DNA from: Myxococcales bacterium
GTDB taxonomy: Bacteria; Myxococcota_A; Polyangia; Polyangiales; Polyangiaceae
DNA length: 64,000 nt
Assembly: GCA_016703425.1 (NCBI GenBank)
Contig: JADJCA010000029.1
Coordinates: 372,001 to 436,000 of the forward strand
Reading direction: 5' to 3'
Shown: positions 51,598-59,164 of the stretch, piece by piece
Position numbering within the stretch: position 1 is the first letter of the stretch
Layout of the letters: each line of letters opens with the position of its first letter
Program-made: the position numbers and the translations under genes
Notes under the pieces: generated by a model
What the model was told of the DNA's origin: nothing
The model's input: the letters and a program-made list of their open reading frames with translations, nothing else
Database searches by the model: none

Positions 51598-53181
51598 ATG
51601 GTACTGAAGAGACTCTTTGGATTCGCCGGCAAGGCCGCGCCCGCGAACGCCACGAACGAAGCCGGTGGAAAGGCCTACGCGTTCTCCCCCGAGCACGCGC
51701 TGGCGCAATACGCGGTCACCGGCACGATGCACACGACGTTCTACGCCTCGGCGGAAGATCAGCTCGCGCGCATCCTCGAGCTCGCCGACGCTTGCGCGCC
51801 GACCTTCGTCGCGAAGACGGCCATCTACTGCCGCGAGCGCGGCTTCATGAAGGACGTGCCAGCGTTGCTCGTCGCGTACCTCGCGAAGAAGGACGTCGCG
51901 CTCATGCGCGCAGCCTTCGCGCGGGTCATCGACAACGGCAAGATGCTCCGGAACTTCATCCAGATTGTCCGTTCAGGACAGGTTGGACGGAAGTCCTTGG
52001 GCTCGGCCCCGAAGCGCGCCGCTCAGGCGTGGTTTCAGAGCCGCTCGCCGGAGCAAGTGTTTCGGCAGTCGCTCGGCGCGCAGCCGTCGATGGCCGACGT
52101 CATCAAGCTCGTTCGTCCTTCGCCGAAGAACGACAAGGGCGAGGTCGACGCCGTCCGTGAGGCGCTCTACGGCTACCTCATCGGCAAGGCTGTCGACGAA
52201 ACGAAGCTTCCGGCCATCGTGCGCGCGTTTGAAGCGTTCAAGAAGGCTGGAGGTGTCATGCCCGATGTCCCCTTCGAAATGCTGACGGCGCTCGAGCTCT
52301 CGAAGAGCGACTGGACGACCATCGCGCGCGCCATGACGTGGACCCAAACGCGCATGAACTTGAACACGCTGCTCCGTAAGGGCGTGTTCGAAGACGAGAG
52401 CATGATCGCGCTCGTTGCGGACCGGCTCCGCGACGCAGCGGCGATCCGTCGCGCTCGCGTGTTTCCGTACCAGCTGCTCGCGGCGTTCCGCGCTGCTGGC
52501 TCGGAGATGCCCGTGGCCATCACGAACGCGCTTCAGGACGCGCTCGAGGTAGCTACGGAGAACGTGCCGGGGCTCTCGGGCCGAGTCGTTGTTTGCCCCG
52601 ACGTGTCGGGCTCGATGCAGAGCCCCGTCACCGGTCTTCGCCGCTCGGCGACGACCGCCGTTCGGTGCGTCGACGTCGCCGGCCTCGTGGCGGCTGCGCT
52701 CATGCGCAAGAACGTCGACACAGAGGTCGTGCCCTTCAGCGACGACGTCGTGCCCTTGCCGCGGCCCATCAACCCGCGCGACTCGGTCATGACGAACGCG
52801 CAGTACTTGGCGTCGCTCCCGAGCGGCGGCACGGCCTGCAGCGCGCCGCTCCGTCGCCTCAACGAGAAGGGCGGAACGGCGGACCTCGTCGTCTACGTGT
52901 CGGACAACCAGTCGTGGGCGGACTTTGCTGCCACGAGCAGCCACGGCACGCGAGGCACCATCATGGCCGAAGAGTGGGAGCGCTTCCGCGCTCGCAACCC
53001 GCAGGCCAAGCTCGTGCTGATCGACGTGCAGCCGTACGCCCATACGCAGGTCAAGGAGCGCGCCGACGTCCTGAACGTCGGTGGCTTCTCGGACGCAGTC
53101 TTCGAGGTCGTCTCGCTCTTCGCCAAGGGTGAGCTCGACGCGGGGCACTTCGTCGGCGCCATCGAAAAGGTGGCGCTCTGA
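51598..53181 (+). CDS. rsr: Ro60/TROVE RNA-binding protein with vWA domain
   Basis: A 527-residue Ro ortholog. The ATG at 51598 has AAAGGAG upstream and is preferred to the ATG at 51571. The N-terminal 310 residues are the TROVE helical ring (AFSPEHALAQYAVTGTMHTT; FVAKTAIYCRERGFMKDVPA; LRNFIQIVRSGQVGRKSLG). From about 325 there is a vWA domain with MIDAS DVSGSMQS near 335 and the SGGTACSAPL segment. Ro rings bind Y RNA stems on the outside and misfolded RNA ends inside, for RNA quality control or tRNA-like processing. It sits between tRNA-Arg (ACG) and tRNA-Thr, with five candidate Y RNAs within 3 kb, so co-function is likely. Confidence 0.95.
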   Translation: MVLKRLFGFAGKAAPANATNEAGGKAYAFSPEHALAQYAVTGTMHTTFYASAEDQLARILELADACAPTFVAKTAIYCRERGFMKDVPALLVAYLAKKDVALMRAAFARVIDNGKMLRNFIQIVRSGQVGRKSLGSAPKRAAQAWFQSRSPEQVFRQSLGAQPSMADVIKLVRPSPKNDKGEVDAVREALYGYLIGKAVDETKLPAIVRAFEAFKKAGGVMPDVPFEMLTALELSKSDWTTIARAMTWTQTRMNLNTLLRKGVFEDESMIALVADRLRDAAAIRRARVFPYQLLAAFRAAGSEMPVAITNALQDALEVATENVPGLSGRVVVCPDVSGSMQSPVTGLRRSATTAVRCVDVAGLVAAALMRKNVDTEVVPFSDDVVPLPRPINPRDSVMTNAQYLASLPSGGTACSAPLRRLNEKGGTADLVVYVSDNQSWADFAATSSHGTRGTIMAEEWERFRARNPQAKLVLIDVQPYAHTQVKERADVLNVGGFSDAVFEVVSLFAKGELDAGHFVGAIEKVAL

Positions 53182-53257
53182 CCAGCGACGCCCGTGAGGG
53201 CGGGGGCGTGGTGAAAGCTCATCACGCCCCCGCACCGCACCTCTCCCTTTCGCTCCT

Positions 53258-53325
53258 GCCGCTGCCTTTGGAAGGGGCGCCCCCTCGTAGCGGGCGCTGA
53301 CCGGGTTCAATTCCCGGAAGCGGCT
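53258..53325 (+). tRNA. tRNA-Thr (CGU), degenerate
   Basis: Acceptor GCCGCTG with AAGCGGC (last pair G-A), an unclear D arm (GCC-TTTGGAA-GGGGC), anticodon stem GCCC/GGGC with the innermost pair C-C and loop CTCGTAG, and a perfect T arm CCGGG-TTCAATT-CCCGG. The length is only 68 bases. May be inactive. Confidence 0.6.
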
Positions 53326-53727
53326 CTCGCCGGGGGGGCCGGGCCCCCCGGGGGGAGAGCGCCGGGGCCTCGGCGCGGCGAGCCGCTCGAGGTTACAACT
53401 GGGTGGCTCGGGGGCGGAGCAGGCCTCGGCCGCTTCCTCGGGAATTTAGACCTCGTGCTCGCCTCGGCGCGGCGATGCCGCGCCGGGCTGCGCGCGAGGT
53501 TACAACTCCCGGGGGTGGCTCTCGGGTTGCGGAGCAGGCCTCGGCCGCTTCCTCGGGAATTTAGACCTCGTGCTCGCCTCGGCCGCGATGCGGCGGGGGG
53601 GGGGGGTTAGGCGGGGGGGGGGGGGGGGCAGGCCTCGGCCGCTTCCTCGGGAATTTAGACCTCGTGCTCGCCTCGGCGCGGCGATGCCGCGCCGGGCTGC
53701 GCGCGAGGTTGCAACCCCGGAAGCGGC
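53326..53727. repeat. Triplicated GC-rich repeats with G runs and tRNA 3'-end remnants
   Basis: A block of about 50 bp containing GGAATTTAGACCTCG begins near 53419, 53534 and 53628. The spacing is 115 and 94 bp. Each is followed by GAGGTTACAACT or a variant, which looks like a decayed T arm; the last ends in CCCCGGAAGCGGC, copied from the 3' end of tRNA-Thr. Runs of 12 and 16 G (53595-53606, 53613-53628) lie within. No gene. Confidence 0.8.
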
Positions 53728-53754
53728 GCCGCTTCGACGCGGCCGACAGTTTTT

Positions 53755-53898
53755 CAGCGGATGCTCGAGGGCCTACATCACACCTAGGACGTCGGTTCAA
53801 ATCCGACCGGTTCCACCGCTTGCTCGCGCAAGCGCGCACAACGGAGCCGTAGCTCAGTGGGTAGAGCAAGGCACCGGCTCTCAACTCCCTTGCCGCTG
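53755..53898 (+). ncRNA. Y RNA-like RNA 3, complete permuted tRNA mimic
   Basis: Stem: P1 53755-53760/53893-53898 (CAGCGG/CCGCTG), loop ATGCT versus AACTCCCTTG, P2 53767-53773/53876-53882 (GAGGGCC/GGCTCTC), TACAT at 53774. Inside: a perfect T arm GTCGG-TTCAAAT-CCGAC (53791-53807), acceptor 3' strand CGGTTCC (53808-53814) then ACC, a capping hairpin (53818-53833), acceptor 5' strand GGAGCCG (53843-53849, all seven pair, one G-T) and a canonical D arm GCTC-AGTGGGTA-GAGC (53852-53867). P2 takes the place of the anticodon stem. tRNA-Ile begins four bases later. Confidence 0.85.
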
Positions 53899-53902
53899 AA
53901 AT

Positions 53903-53976
53903 GGGTCATGACGGGCTGGTCGCCCTGGGCTCTCTGATAAGGAGCCTGCGCTCGCGTTCGATTCGCAGATGACCCA
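53903..53976 (+). tRNA. tRNA-Ile (GAU)
   Basis: Acceptor GGGTCAT/ATGACCC, D stem GGGC/GCCC, anticodon arm GCTCT-CTGATAA-GGAGC, T loop TTCGATT with a stem of three good pairs (GCG/CGC). Discriminator A. The T stem is weak. No encoded CCA. Confidence 0.8.
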
Positions 53977-54044
53977 CAAAGAGCGCGCTCTCTGGAGCGC
54001 CACGTCGGCTTGCCGGCGCGCATCGCAACAGAACGCGCTCTCCT

Positions 54045-54115
54045 GCGGTGATAGTTCAAAAGAAGAATGCGGGGTTGCCATCTCCGCGATCCGGGTGCGA
54101 TTCCCGGTCACCGCT
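54045..54115 (+). tRNA. tRNA-Gly (GCC)
   Basis: Acceptor GCGGTGA/TCACCGC, D stem GTTC/GAAT, anticodon arm CGGGG-TTGCCAT-CTCCG, T arm CCGGG-TGCGATT-CCCGG. G at T-loop position 55 as in tRNA-Phe. Y RNA-like RNA 4 begins two bases after it. No encoded CCA. Confidence 0.88.
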
Positions 54116-54117
54116 CC

Positions 54118-54228
54118 GGCCGCATGCCGATGGGAGTACATCGGTAAATTCGCTCTCGGGCGAACGGGGTTCAATTCCCCAAACGCACCGCTTCACGGCG
54201 GCGCGCGCTCCCATCACTCTTGGCGGCC
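54118..54228 (+). ncRNA. Y RNA-like RNA 4
   Basis: P1 54118-54123/54223-54228 (GGCCGC/GCGGCC), loop ATGCC/ACTCTTG, P2 54129-54136/54208-54215 (GATGGGAG/CTCCCATC, perfect), TACAT at 54137. Inside are a hairpin TTCGC/GCGAA (54149-54164) and a T arm with GGGG-TTCAATT-CCCC (54166-54180); no clear D arm. The stem is the cleanest of the five. Confidence 0.78.
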
Positions 54229-54237
54229 ACACCAGAA

Positions 54238-54318
54238 GCGGCGAATGCCGCGAGGACTACACAACTGGCTGTTAACCAGTTGCCGCAAGGCAACACGTCT
54301 TCGCACTCTTGTCGCCGC
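54238..54318 (+). ncRNA. Y RNA-like RNA 5 with an Asn-anticodon-arm mimic
   Basis: P1 54238-54244/54312-54318 (GCGGCGA/TCGCCGC), loop ATGCC/ACTCTTG, P2 54250-54257/54297-54304 (GCGAGGAC/GTCTTCGC, one G-T), TACAC at 54258. Inside is AACTGG-CTGTTAA-CCAGTT (54263-54281), a perfect copy of a tRNA-Asn (GUU) anticodon arm, then a GCAA-capped hairpin (54282-54291). No T arm, D arm or acceptor. Confidence 0.75.
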
Positions 54319-54338
54319 CTGTTCATTGTTCCCTGGGT

Positions 54339-54427
54339 GGGCCGCCGGCAGGGGCCCGGGGCCGGGCCCCCGGGGGGCGCGGGGGCGCGGGGGGGCTGCG
54401 CGGGGGGGGCGGGGGGGGGGGGGGGGG
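54339..54427. repeat. G/C homopolymer-rich tract
   Basis: Contains many G and C runs, the longest 17 G (54411-54427). No gene. Real quadruplex-forming DNA or a base-calling artefact. Confidence 0.8.
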
Positions 54428-54438
54428 TTTATTGTTCT

Positions 54439-54516
54439 CTGGGTGTAGCTCAGCCTGGCAAGAGTCCTCGGTTCGGATCCGAGTGGTCGCAGGTTCGAAT
54501 CCTGCCACCCAGACCA
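54439..54516 (+). tRNA. tRNA-Pro (CGG), CCA encoded
   Basis: Acceptor CTGGGTG/CACCCAG, D stem GCTC/GAGT, anticodon arm CTCGG-TTCGGAT-CCGAG, T arm GCAGG-TTCGAAT-CCTGC, then A and encoded CCA. The most canonical tRNA of the array. Confidence 0.93.
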
Positions 54517-54574
54517 AAGTTCGACGTTCGCGAACGGTTCGCGCGCGTCTCGCCTCTCCAATTGGAGGTTTGTC

Positions 54575-54598
54575 ATGAAGAAGAAGAGACGGATCTAG
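54575..54598 (+). CDS. Possible 7-codon leader ORF (MKKKRRI)
   Basis: ATG 54575 follows TTGGAGG and is closed after seven codons. It is 26 bases before the HNH start. Could be a leader peptide or a remnant; not conserved evidence. Confidence 0.25.
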   Translation: MKKKRRI

Positions 54599-54623
54599 CG
54601 ATCCAAGTCACCGAGGTAATCCC

Positions 54624-55139
54624 ATGCGCACGCTGCTTTTGACCCCCTGGATGGCGCCCCACAAGATCATCTCGTGGCAGCGCGCCGTCGTTCTCCTCTG
54701 GCTCGACAAGGTCGAAGTCCTCGAGGAGTACGAAGAAGAAATTCGCTCGCTCTCGCTCTCACTCCGGACGCCCGCTGTGATCCGGTTGAAGCGTGGCGGC
54801 GCGCGCATCAAGCAGGCGGTGCGCTTCAGTCGCGTCAACGTGTACACGCGCGACGGCTTCCGTTGCCAGTACTGCGGCGAACAGAAGTCGCCTCGCGATC
54901 TCAACTACGACCACGTGATCCCGCGTGCACGGGGTGGCCTCACCGACTGGGAGAACATCGTGACCTCCTGCTACCCGTGCAACGATCGCAAAGGTGGCCG
55001 CACGCCTGAAGAGGCCGGCATGAAGCTTCGCAAGAAGCCGCTCGTGCCCAAGTCGCTTCCCGTCGCGCCGGCCTTCCACCTCTCGCGCGCCGAAGTGCCT
55101 GAGCCGTGGCTCCCCTACTGCTGCGGGCCCACGGTTTAG
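54624..55139 (+). CDS. HNH endonuclease
   Basis: A 171-residue protein with helical N-terminus (EEYEEEIRSLSLSLRTP) and an HNH fold at about 75-135: YTRDGFRCQYCGEQKSPRDL, then NYDHVIPRARGG and WENIVTSCYPCNDRKGGRTP. The two CxxC pairs bind zinc; the His of DHVIP and the Asn of CNDRKG are the catalytic-type residues. A family of this form is common in actinobacteria and deltaproteobacteria, often solitary. Here it ends the tRNA/Ro block. Homing, RNA or defence roles are all possible. Confidence 0.88.
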   Translation: MRTLLLTPWMAPHKIISWQRAVVLLWLDKVEVLEEYEEEIRSLSLSLRTPAVIRLKRGGARIKQAVRFSRVNVYTRDGFRCQYCGEQKSPRDLNYDHVIPRARGGLTDWENIVTSCYPCNDRKGGRTPEEAGMKLRKKPLVPKSLPVAPAFHLSRAEVPEPWLPYCCGPTV

Positions 55140-55145
55140 GGTACG

Positions 55146-55167
55146 CGCGCTGCCATTGCGCAGCGCG
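55146..55167 (+). terminator. Stem-loop after the HNH gene
   Basis: CGCGCTG (55146-55152) pairs with CAGCGCG (55161-55167) around 8 bases, seven bases after the HNH stop. No T run follows. The rest of the 313-bp gap to 55453 holds nothing recognisable. Confidence 0.5.
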
Positions 55168-55452
55168 ACGAGGCGATCGGAGAGGGAGGCTCGGCGTGAG
55201 CCGGCCACCGACGTCTTGCCCCGAGACGCAAAACCGGGGCGCTCCAACGAGCCCGCTCTTCGGGTTGCACCTTGCTCACTACGTTGACGCGAAGGCGTCA
55301 CGCCCACAGGAAGCGCGTCCCCTCACGAACTTGGAAGCCGAACCGCGCAAGGCGTGGGCCTGGTTGCTACCCAGTGCGTGCCCCTCGTTGGGCATGGTGT
55401 GCGAGTCACCCGGTTTCCGCTGCGCGGAGGTCTGTATTTCGCAGTCGTCGCG

Positions 55453-56889
55453 TCAGTGCCCGACGATGCCGAAATACGGGCGTGACTTGCCTTGGTACCG
55501 GGCCACGAGCGCGAAGACGTCGGGCTCGCTCGCGGAAGGTGGCGCTGTGATCGTCAACTTCAAGTGATCGCCAGGCTTACCCGTCGCCTGGTCGAGGCTG
55601 AACGTGGTCCCCGAGCCTGGGAGCTGTTGACCGAATCCCTGGTCGCCCGACAGCACCTCGATGCGAAACACGCCGATCGGCTGGTCAGCGCCGAGCGTCA
55701 CGTCGATGATGCGAGAGGTGCCGGGCGGAACCAGCACCCCCTTGCCGTTTTCGGCTCCGAGCTGGGAAAGGTCGATGGTGTCCTCGAGCCAAGGGGCTGC
55801 GTAGAAGTACGGGCCATCGGTCGGGACACAAGGGTCGTGACCTTCGAGGCTCGACTTGTTCGAGAAGCTCCGCTGCACCGCGTAGGGGTAGTCGGCCGGG
55901 GTGTATTGAGCATCGAAGCGCTGGCTGCAAAGGGCCGAATTCTCGCCGCCGCCGAGGTATGCCCAGGCAAGGTCGTCCTTGCTCGGGGCTGAGAACGCTG
56001 GCGCCGAAAAGGGGTAGGGATCGCTGGTCGCCTCGATGAGCTCATGGCTCGTCGTGCTCGTGAGGTCCTCGAAGCGCCGACAGTTAGGAATGACCGCATA
56101 GGGAATCGGTGTGCCGTCGGGCGCGAGGCCTTCCGAGTGGTAGCCGCCGAAGGAGCGACAACTGCGGTCGCTGCCCAGGTAGATGTTCGTCGTCGACGGA
56201 TAGAAGAGGACGTAGAGGATGTCCTTCGAGGGCGGCTCTACGAGGCCCGCTTGGATCTGCTTCGAGAGCCACTTCTTGATCTGCTCGTCTTCAATCCGCG
56301 CCGGCCCGTCCTCGGGCACGACGACCGATGGGCTTGAGATGCCTTCGCCCACGCCGAAGTCGCTGGCGATGGCGCGCCAATAGTCCGTGCAGCCGATGGA
56401 GCCGAGGAAGTCTTCGATGTCCGGCTGGTCCTCGGTGTCGCGGAAGAAGATGGGGACCCATCGTGGCGCGGCCAGCACCGGCCCGCCTTGGTAGGGCATA
56501 TGCGGCGGACGTCCGGTCGCCGGCGCGAGGCCGTGCGGCGCGGAGTCGATGCCCGCATCGGTGGGCGCCCCTGTGTCGGCGTCGCCGCCGTCTTCGGCGG
56601 CTGCGTCCGGCACGCCTGAGTCGAGGGCCGCGTCCGGGGCACCGGCGTCGGTCGCGGCGAGGTAGAAGCCAGTCGCCGGTTTCGGGTTCGCGCAGCGCGG
56701 CGTCGGATGGAGCGGGCCCGCTTCGACGGGGCCTGCGTCGACCTTCGGCTTGCCTGCCTCAACGGTTGGGCCGGCATCCGAGGGTGCTGGCGTCGCCTCG
56801 GCGTCCGACGAACAGCCGACGGCAAAGACGCCCGCGAAGAGGGCGAAAGCAAGGCTCGCCACGGCGAGTCGCAAAGAAAGCTGGGTCAC
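55453..56889 (-). CDS. HELIEA-motif lipoprotein, possible metallopeptidase-like
   Basis: A 478-residue lipoprotein. The GTG codon at 56889 (VTQLSLRLAVA) starts a good signal with lipobox VFAVGCSSD, preferred to the ATG at 56925. A Pro/Asp/Ala linker (residues 25-135) precedes a globular domain with APRWVPIFFRDTEDQPDI and TSTTSHELIEATSDPYPF. The SHELxEAxSDP motif occurs in exported EXORDIUM-like and peptidase-like proteins, with His and Glu as candidate metal ligands. The C-terminus is a beta-sandwich (VTLGADQPIGVFRIEVLSG). Activity unknown. Confidence 0.7.
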   Translation of the reverse strand: MTQLSLRLAVASLAFALFAGVFAVGCSSDAEATPAPSDAGPTVEAGKPKVDAGPVEAGPLHPTPRCANPKPATGFYLAATDAGAPDAALDSGVPDAAAEDGGDADTGAPTDAGIDSAPHGLAPATGRPPHMPYQGGPVLAAPRWVPIFFRDTEDQPDIEDFLGSIGCTDYWRAIASDFGVGEGISSPSVVVPEDGPARIEDEQIKKWLSKQIQAGLVEPPSKDILYVLFYPSTTNIYLGSDRSCRSFGGYHSEGLAPDGTPIPYAVIPNCRRFEDLTSTTSHELIEATSDPYPFSAPAFSAPSKDDLAWAYLGGGENSALCSQRFDAQYTPADYPYAVQRSFSNKSSLEGHDPCVPTDGPYFYAAPWLEDTIDLSQLGAENGKGVLVPPGTSRIIDVTLGADQPIGVFRIEVLSGDQGFGQQLPGSGTTFSLDQATGKPGDHLKLTITAPPSASEPDVFALVARYQGKSRPYFGIVGH

Positions 56890-56984
56890 CGGACGGCTAT
56901 AGCGTGGCCCGTCCTTCCGGTCCACGCACCGTCGCGTCCTCGTGGCGGCTCAACGGCTCGGAAGGCCTTGGCTGGTGGTCGCGG

Positions 56985-59074
56985 TCAATCCACGCGCACC
57001 GTTTCGTCCCCGAAGACGTACCGATCGAGGAAGCGATCGGTGAGCAGCGACACCTTGAGGATGTTCTCGTTCTTCGAGAAGCCGTGCCCTTCTCCTGGGA
57101 GCAGGAGGTAGTGGACGGCGACGCCGGAGCCCTTGAGCGCTTTGACGATTCGCTCCGACTGGTCGGTCTTTACGCGCGCGTCCTTTTCGCCTTGCACAAC
57201 GAGCAAGGGCCGCTTGATGCGCGAGACGAAGTTTACGGGGAACGATCGTGTTGGTAGGTCGCGTGCTCGGGGTTCTTGGGGTCGCCGAACTTCTTGTAGA
57301 TGTAGCTCGCGAAGGAAGCCCAATAGGGTGGGAAGCTCTCGACGAGGCTCTTGAGATCGCTCACGCCGAAGTAGTCGACGTTCGCGACGAACTCGTCGGG
57401 CGTGAACGCGGCCGCCGCCAGCGCCATATAGCCGCCGTAGCTGCCGCCCATCACGACGACGCGCCCTTCGGCGACGTTCGCCTTCGCGACCATGTACTTC
57501 TTGCACGCGACGATGTCTTTGAGCGGCCCGCCGCCGAGGTCGAGGTTGTCGAGTTGCGTCCACGTCTTGCCGTAGCCCGTCGAGCCGCGCACGTTGGGCA
57601 CCAGGACCACGTAGCCCTTGCTCACCAGGTACTGGCGCATCGGCGAGAAGGTGCGGCGGCTCTGAGCCGTCGGGCCACCGTGCACGTCGATGACAGCAGG
57701 GAAGGGGCCTGCGCCTTTCGGCGCGTACAAGTAAGCGGGGACCGAGCGGCCGTCGAAGGAGGGGATCTGCACGGAGGTGCCCGCCACCATCTCGTGACCG
57801 GCGAGCGAGGCGGGGAGCGGCTCGGCGACCGCGATGATCTTGCGCTCCTTCAAGTCGATGACGTGCGGCGACGCCGGCGTCGTGTCGCTCAAGAGGTTGA
57901 CGGCGAAGTAGCGCTCGCTGCGCGAAAATCCGAGAAACCACGTGCCGCTTCGCGTCGCACCCCAAGGGCTGAAGGCGCCGCCCTTCGGCGCCGGCGGGAG
58001 CGTCACCTCCTTGTTGGCCCTCACGTCATTCACGACGATCTTCGGCACGCCATCGACGTTTGAGGCGGACACGAGGTAGCGACCCGACGCCGATGGAACT
58101 CCGAGCTCGACGTCCCAGTTCTCTTTGCGAAGCGTCTTCTGCTTCTTGGTCGCGAGGTCCAGCGATACGAGCGTGGTGAATTCGCCTTCCGCGTTGCTCG
58201 TGATGAGGAGCGACTGGCCGTCTCTCGCGAACGCCTGGACCTCATGGAGCGCCGCCCCTTCGTGGGGCGTAAGCAGCGTCTTCTTGTCGGCCGAGGCCCG
58301 CTCCACGAGGTAGACGTTGTTGTCGGCGTCGGACTTCGTCTCCGCAATGGCGAAGCGCTTTCCGTCGGCACTAATGGCGTGAAACGAAAGGTTGCCTTCG
58401 GCCTTCCAGAGAACCGTCGTGGCCTTCTTCGTTACGTCGAACTCGTAGAGATCCATCGCTCGCTCGTCGCGCGCGTTCGAGAGGTAGGTGAGCTTCGTTC
58501 CGTCTGGGCTCCACTCCACGAACCGCGTGCGTCGGCCCTTCGGAAGATCGGGGACGACGGCCGCGGGGGCGTCGCCTTTGGCGTTCGTCAAGTAGAGCCG
58601 AGGCAGCTCGTCGCCTCCGTCGTCGAGCTCGTAAGCGAGGCGATCGTCTTTTGGCGAGAAGCGAAACGAGTGAACGAATCCCTGCGCCTTGGTGATCTGC
58701 GTCGCGGGTCCCCCGGTGAGTGGCCGCACGTAGAGATCGAGTCGGCCTCCTTCGTCGGAGATGAAGGCGATCCGTTTCTCGTCGTGAGAGAACGACAACC
58801 CCGAGACGCGCTTCGTCTTGAAGTACTCCTCGAGGGCAATGGGCGCCTTGGGAGCCTCGGCGCGCGCGCGCGGAGCGGGCGGTGGTTGCGTCGCGCTCGC
58901 TGGGGCGCTCCCCACCGGCGCGGAGACGCTGGTGATGGGAAGGTCGGGCGTTCCGCATCCCGCGGCGGCGAGGGGCAGCGGCGCCAGCGAGACGAGCACG
59001 AGCGACGTGGAGAGACGGAGCGAGCGCGGAGAGCGCGGCAGGCGCGGCAGGGGGCAGGACGAGGTGCGGAGCAT
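56985..59074 (-). CDS. Prolyl-oligopeptidase-family (S9) lipoprotein peptidase, frameshifted
   Basis: Residues 1-613 are in one frame: signal with lipobox LAAAGCGTP, then a seven-bladed propeller (SGLSFSHDEKRIAFISDEG; PDGTKLTYLSNA) and an alpha/beta-hydrolase domain with Ser in GGSYGGYMAL. The frame stops after HDRSP at 57233. The remaining 85 residues, with Asp in GEKDARVKTD and His in GEGHGF, are in another frame and continue as VNFVSRIKRPLLVV. One G inserted in CCCCG (57236-57240) restores the gene. As read, the triad is split, so it is inactive unless this is an error. Confidence 0.85.
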
Positions 59075-59164
59075 GGCGGTCCGAAGGTTCGCACGAGGAG
59101 CTCCGCTTCATTCGGAGATCTGCCAACGGGGCCGGAGCACCGAGTCACGACGACGACCTGAGCG

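Noticed and set aside
53755..53898. Functional permuted tRNA-Val (CAC)
   Set aside because: An ATCACAC loop can be drawn as an anticodon, but the flanking stem does not close properly and the region is better explained by the shared P1/P2 stem.
53570..53899. ORFs through the G-run repeats
   Set aside because: Poly-Gly/Arg translations across homopolymers and tRNA-like RNA; no coding character.
49407..54318. Group I introns in tRNA genes
   Set aside because: The inserts are 76-144 bases and lack the P, Q, R and S core elements; each tRNA beside them is complete.
48720..55139. Prophage or integrative element with integrase
   Set aside because: No integrase, terminase or capsid gene is visible; only the tRNA-Asp half-repeat hints at integration.
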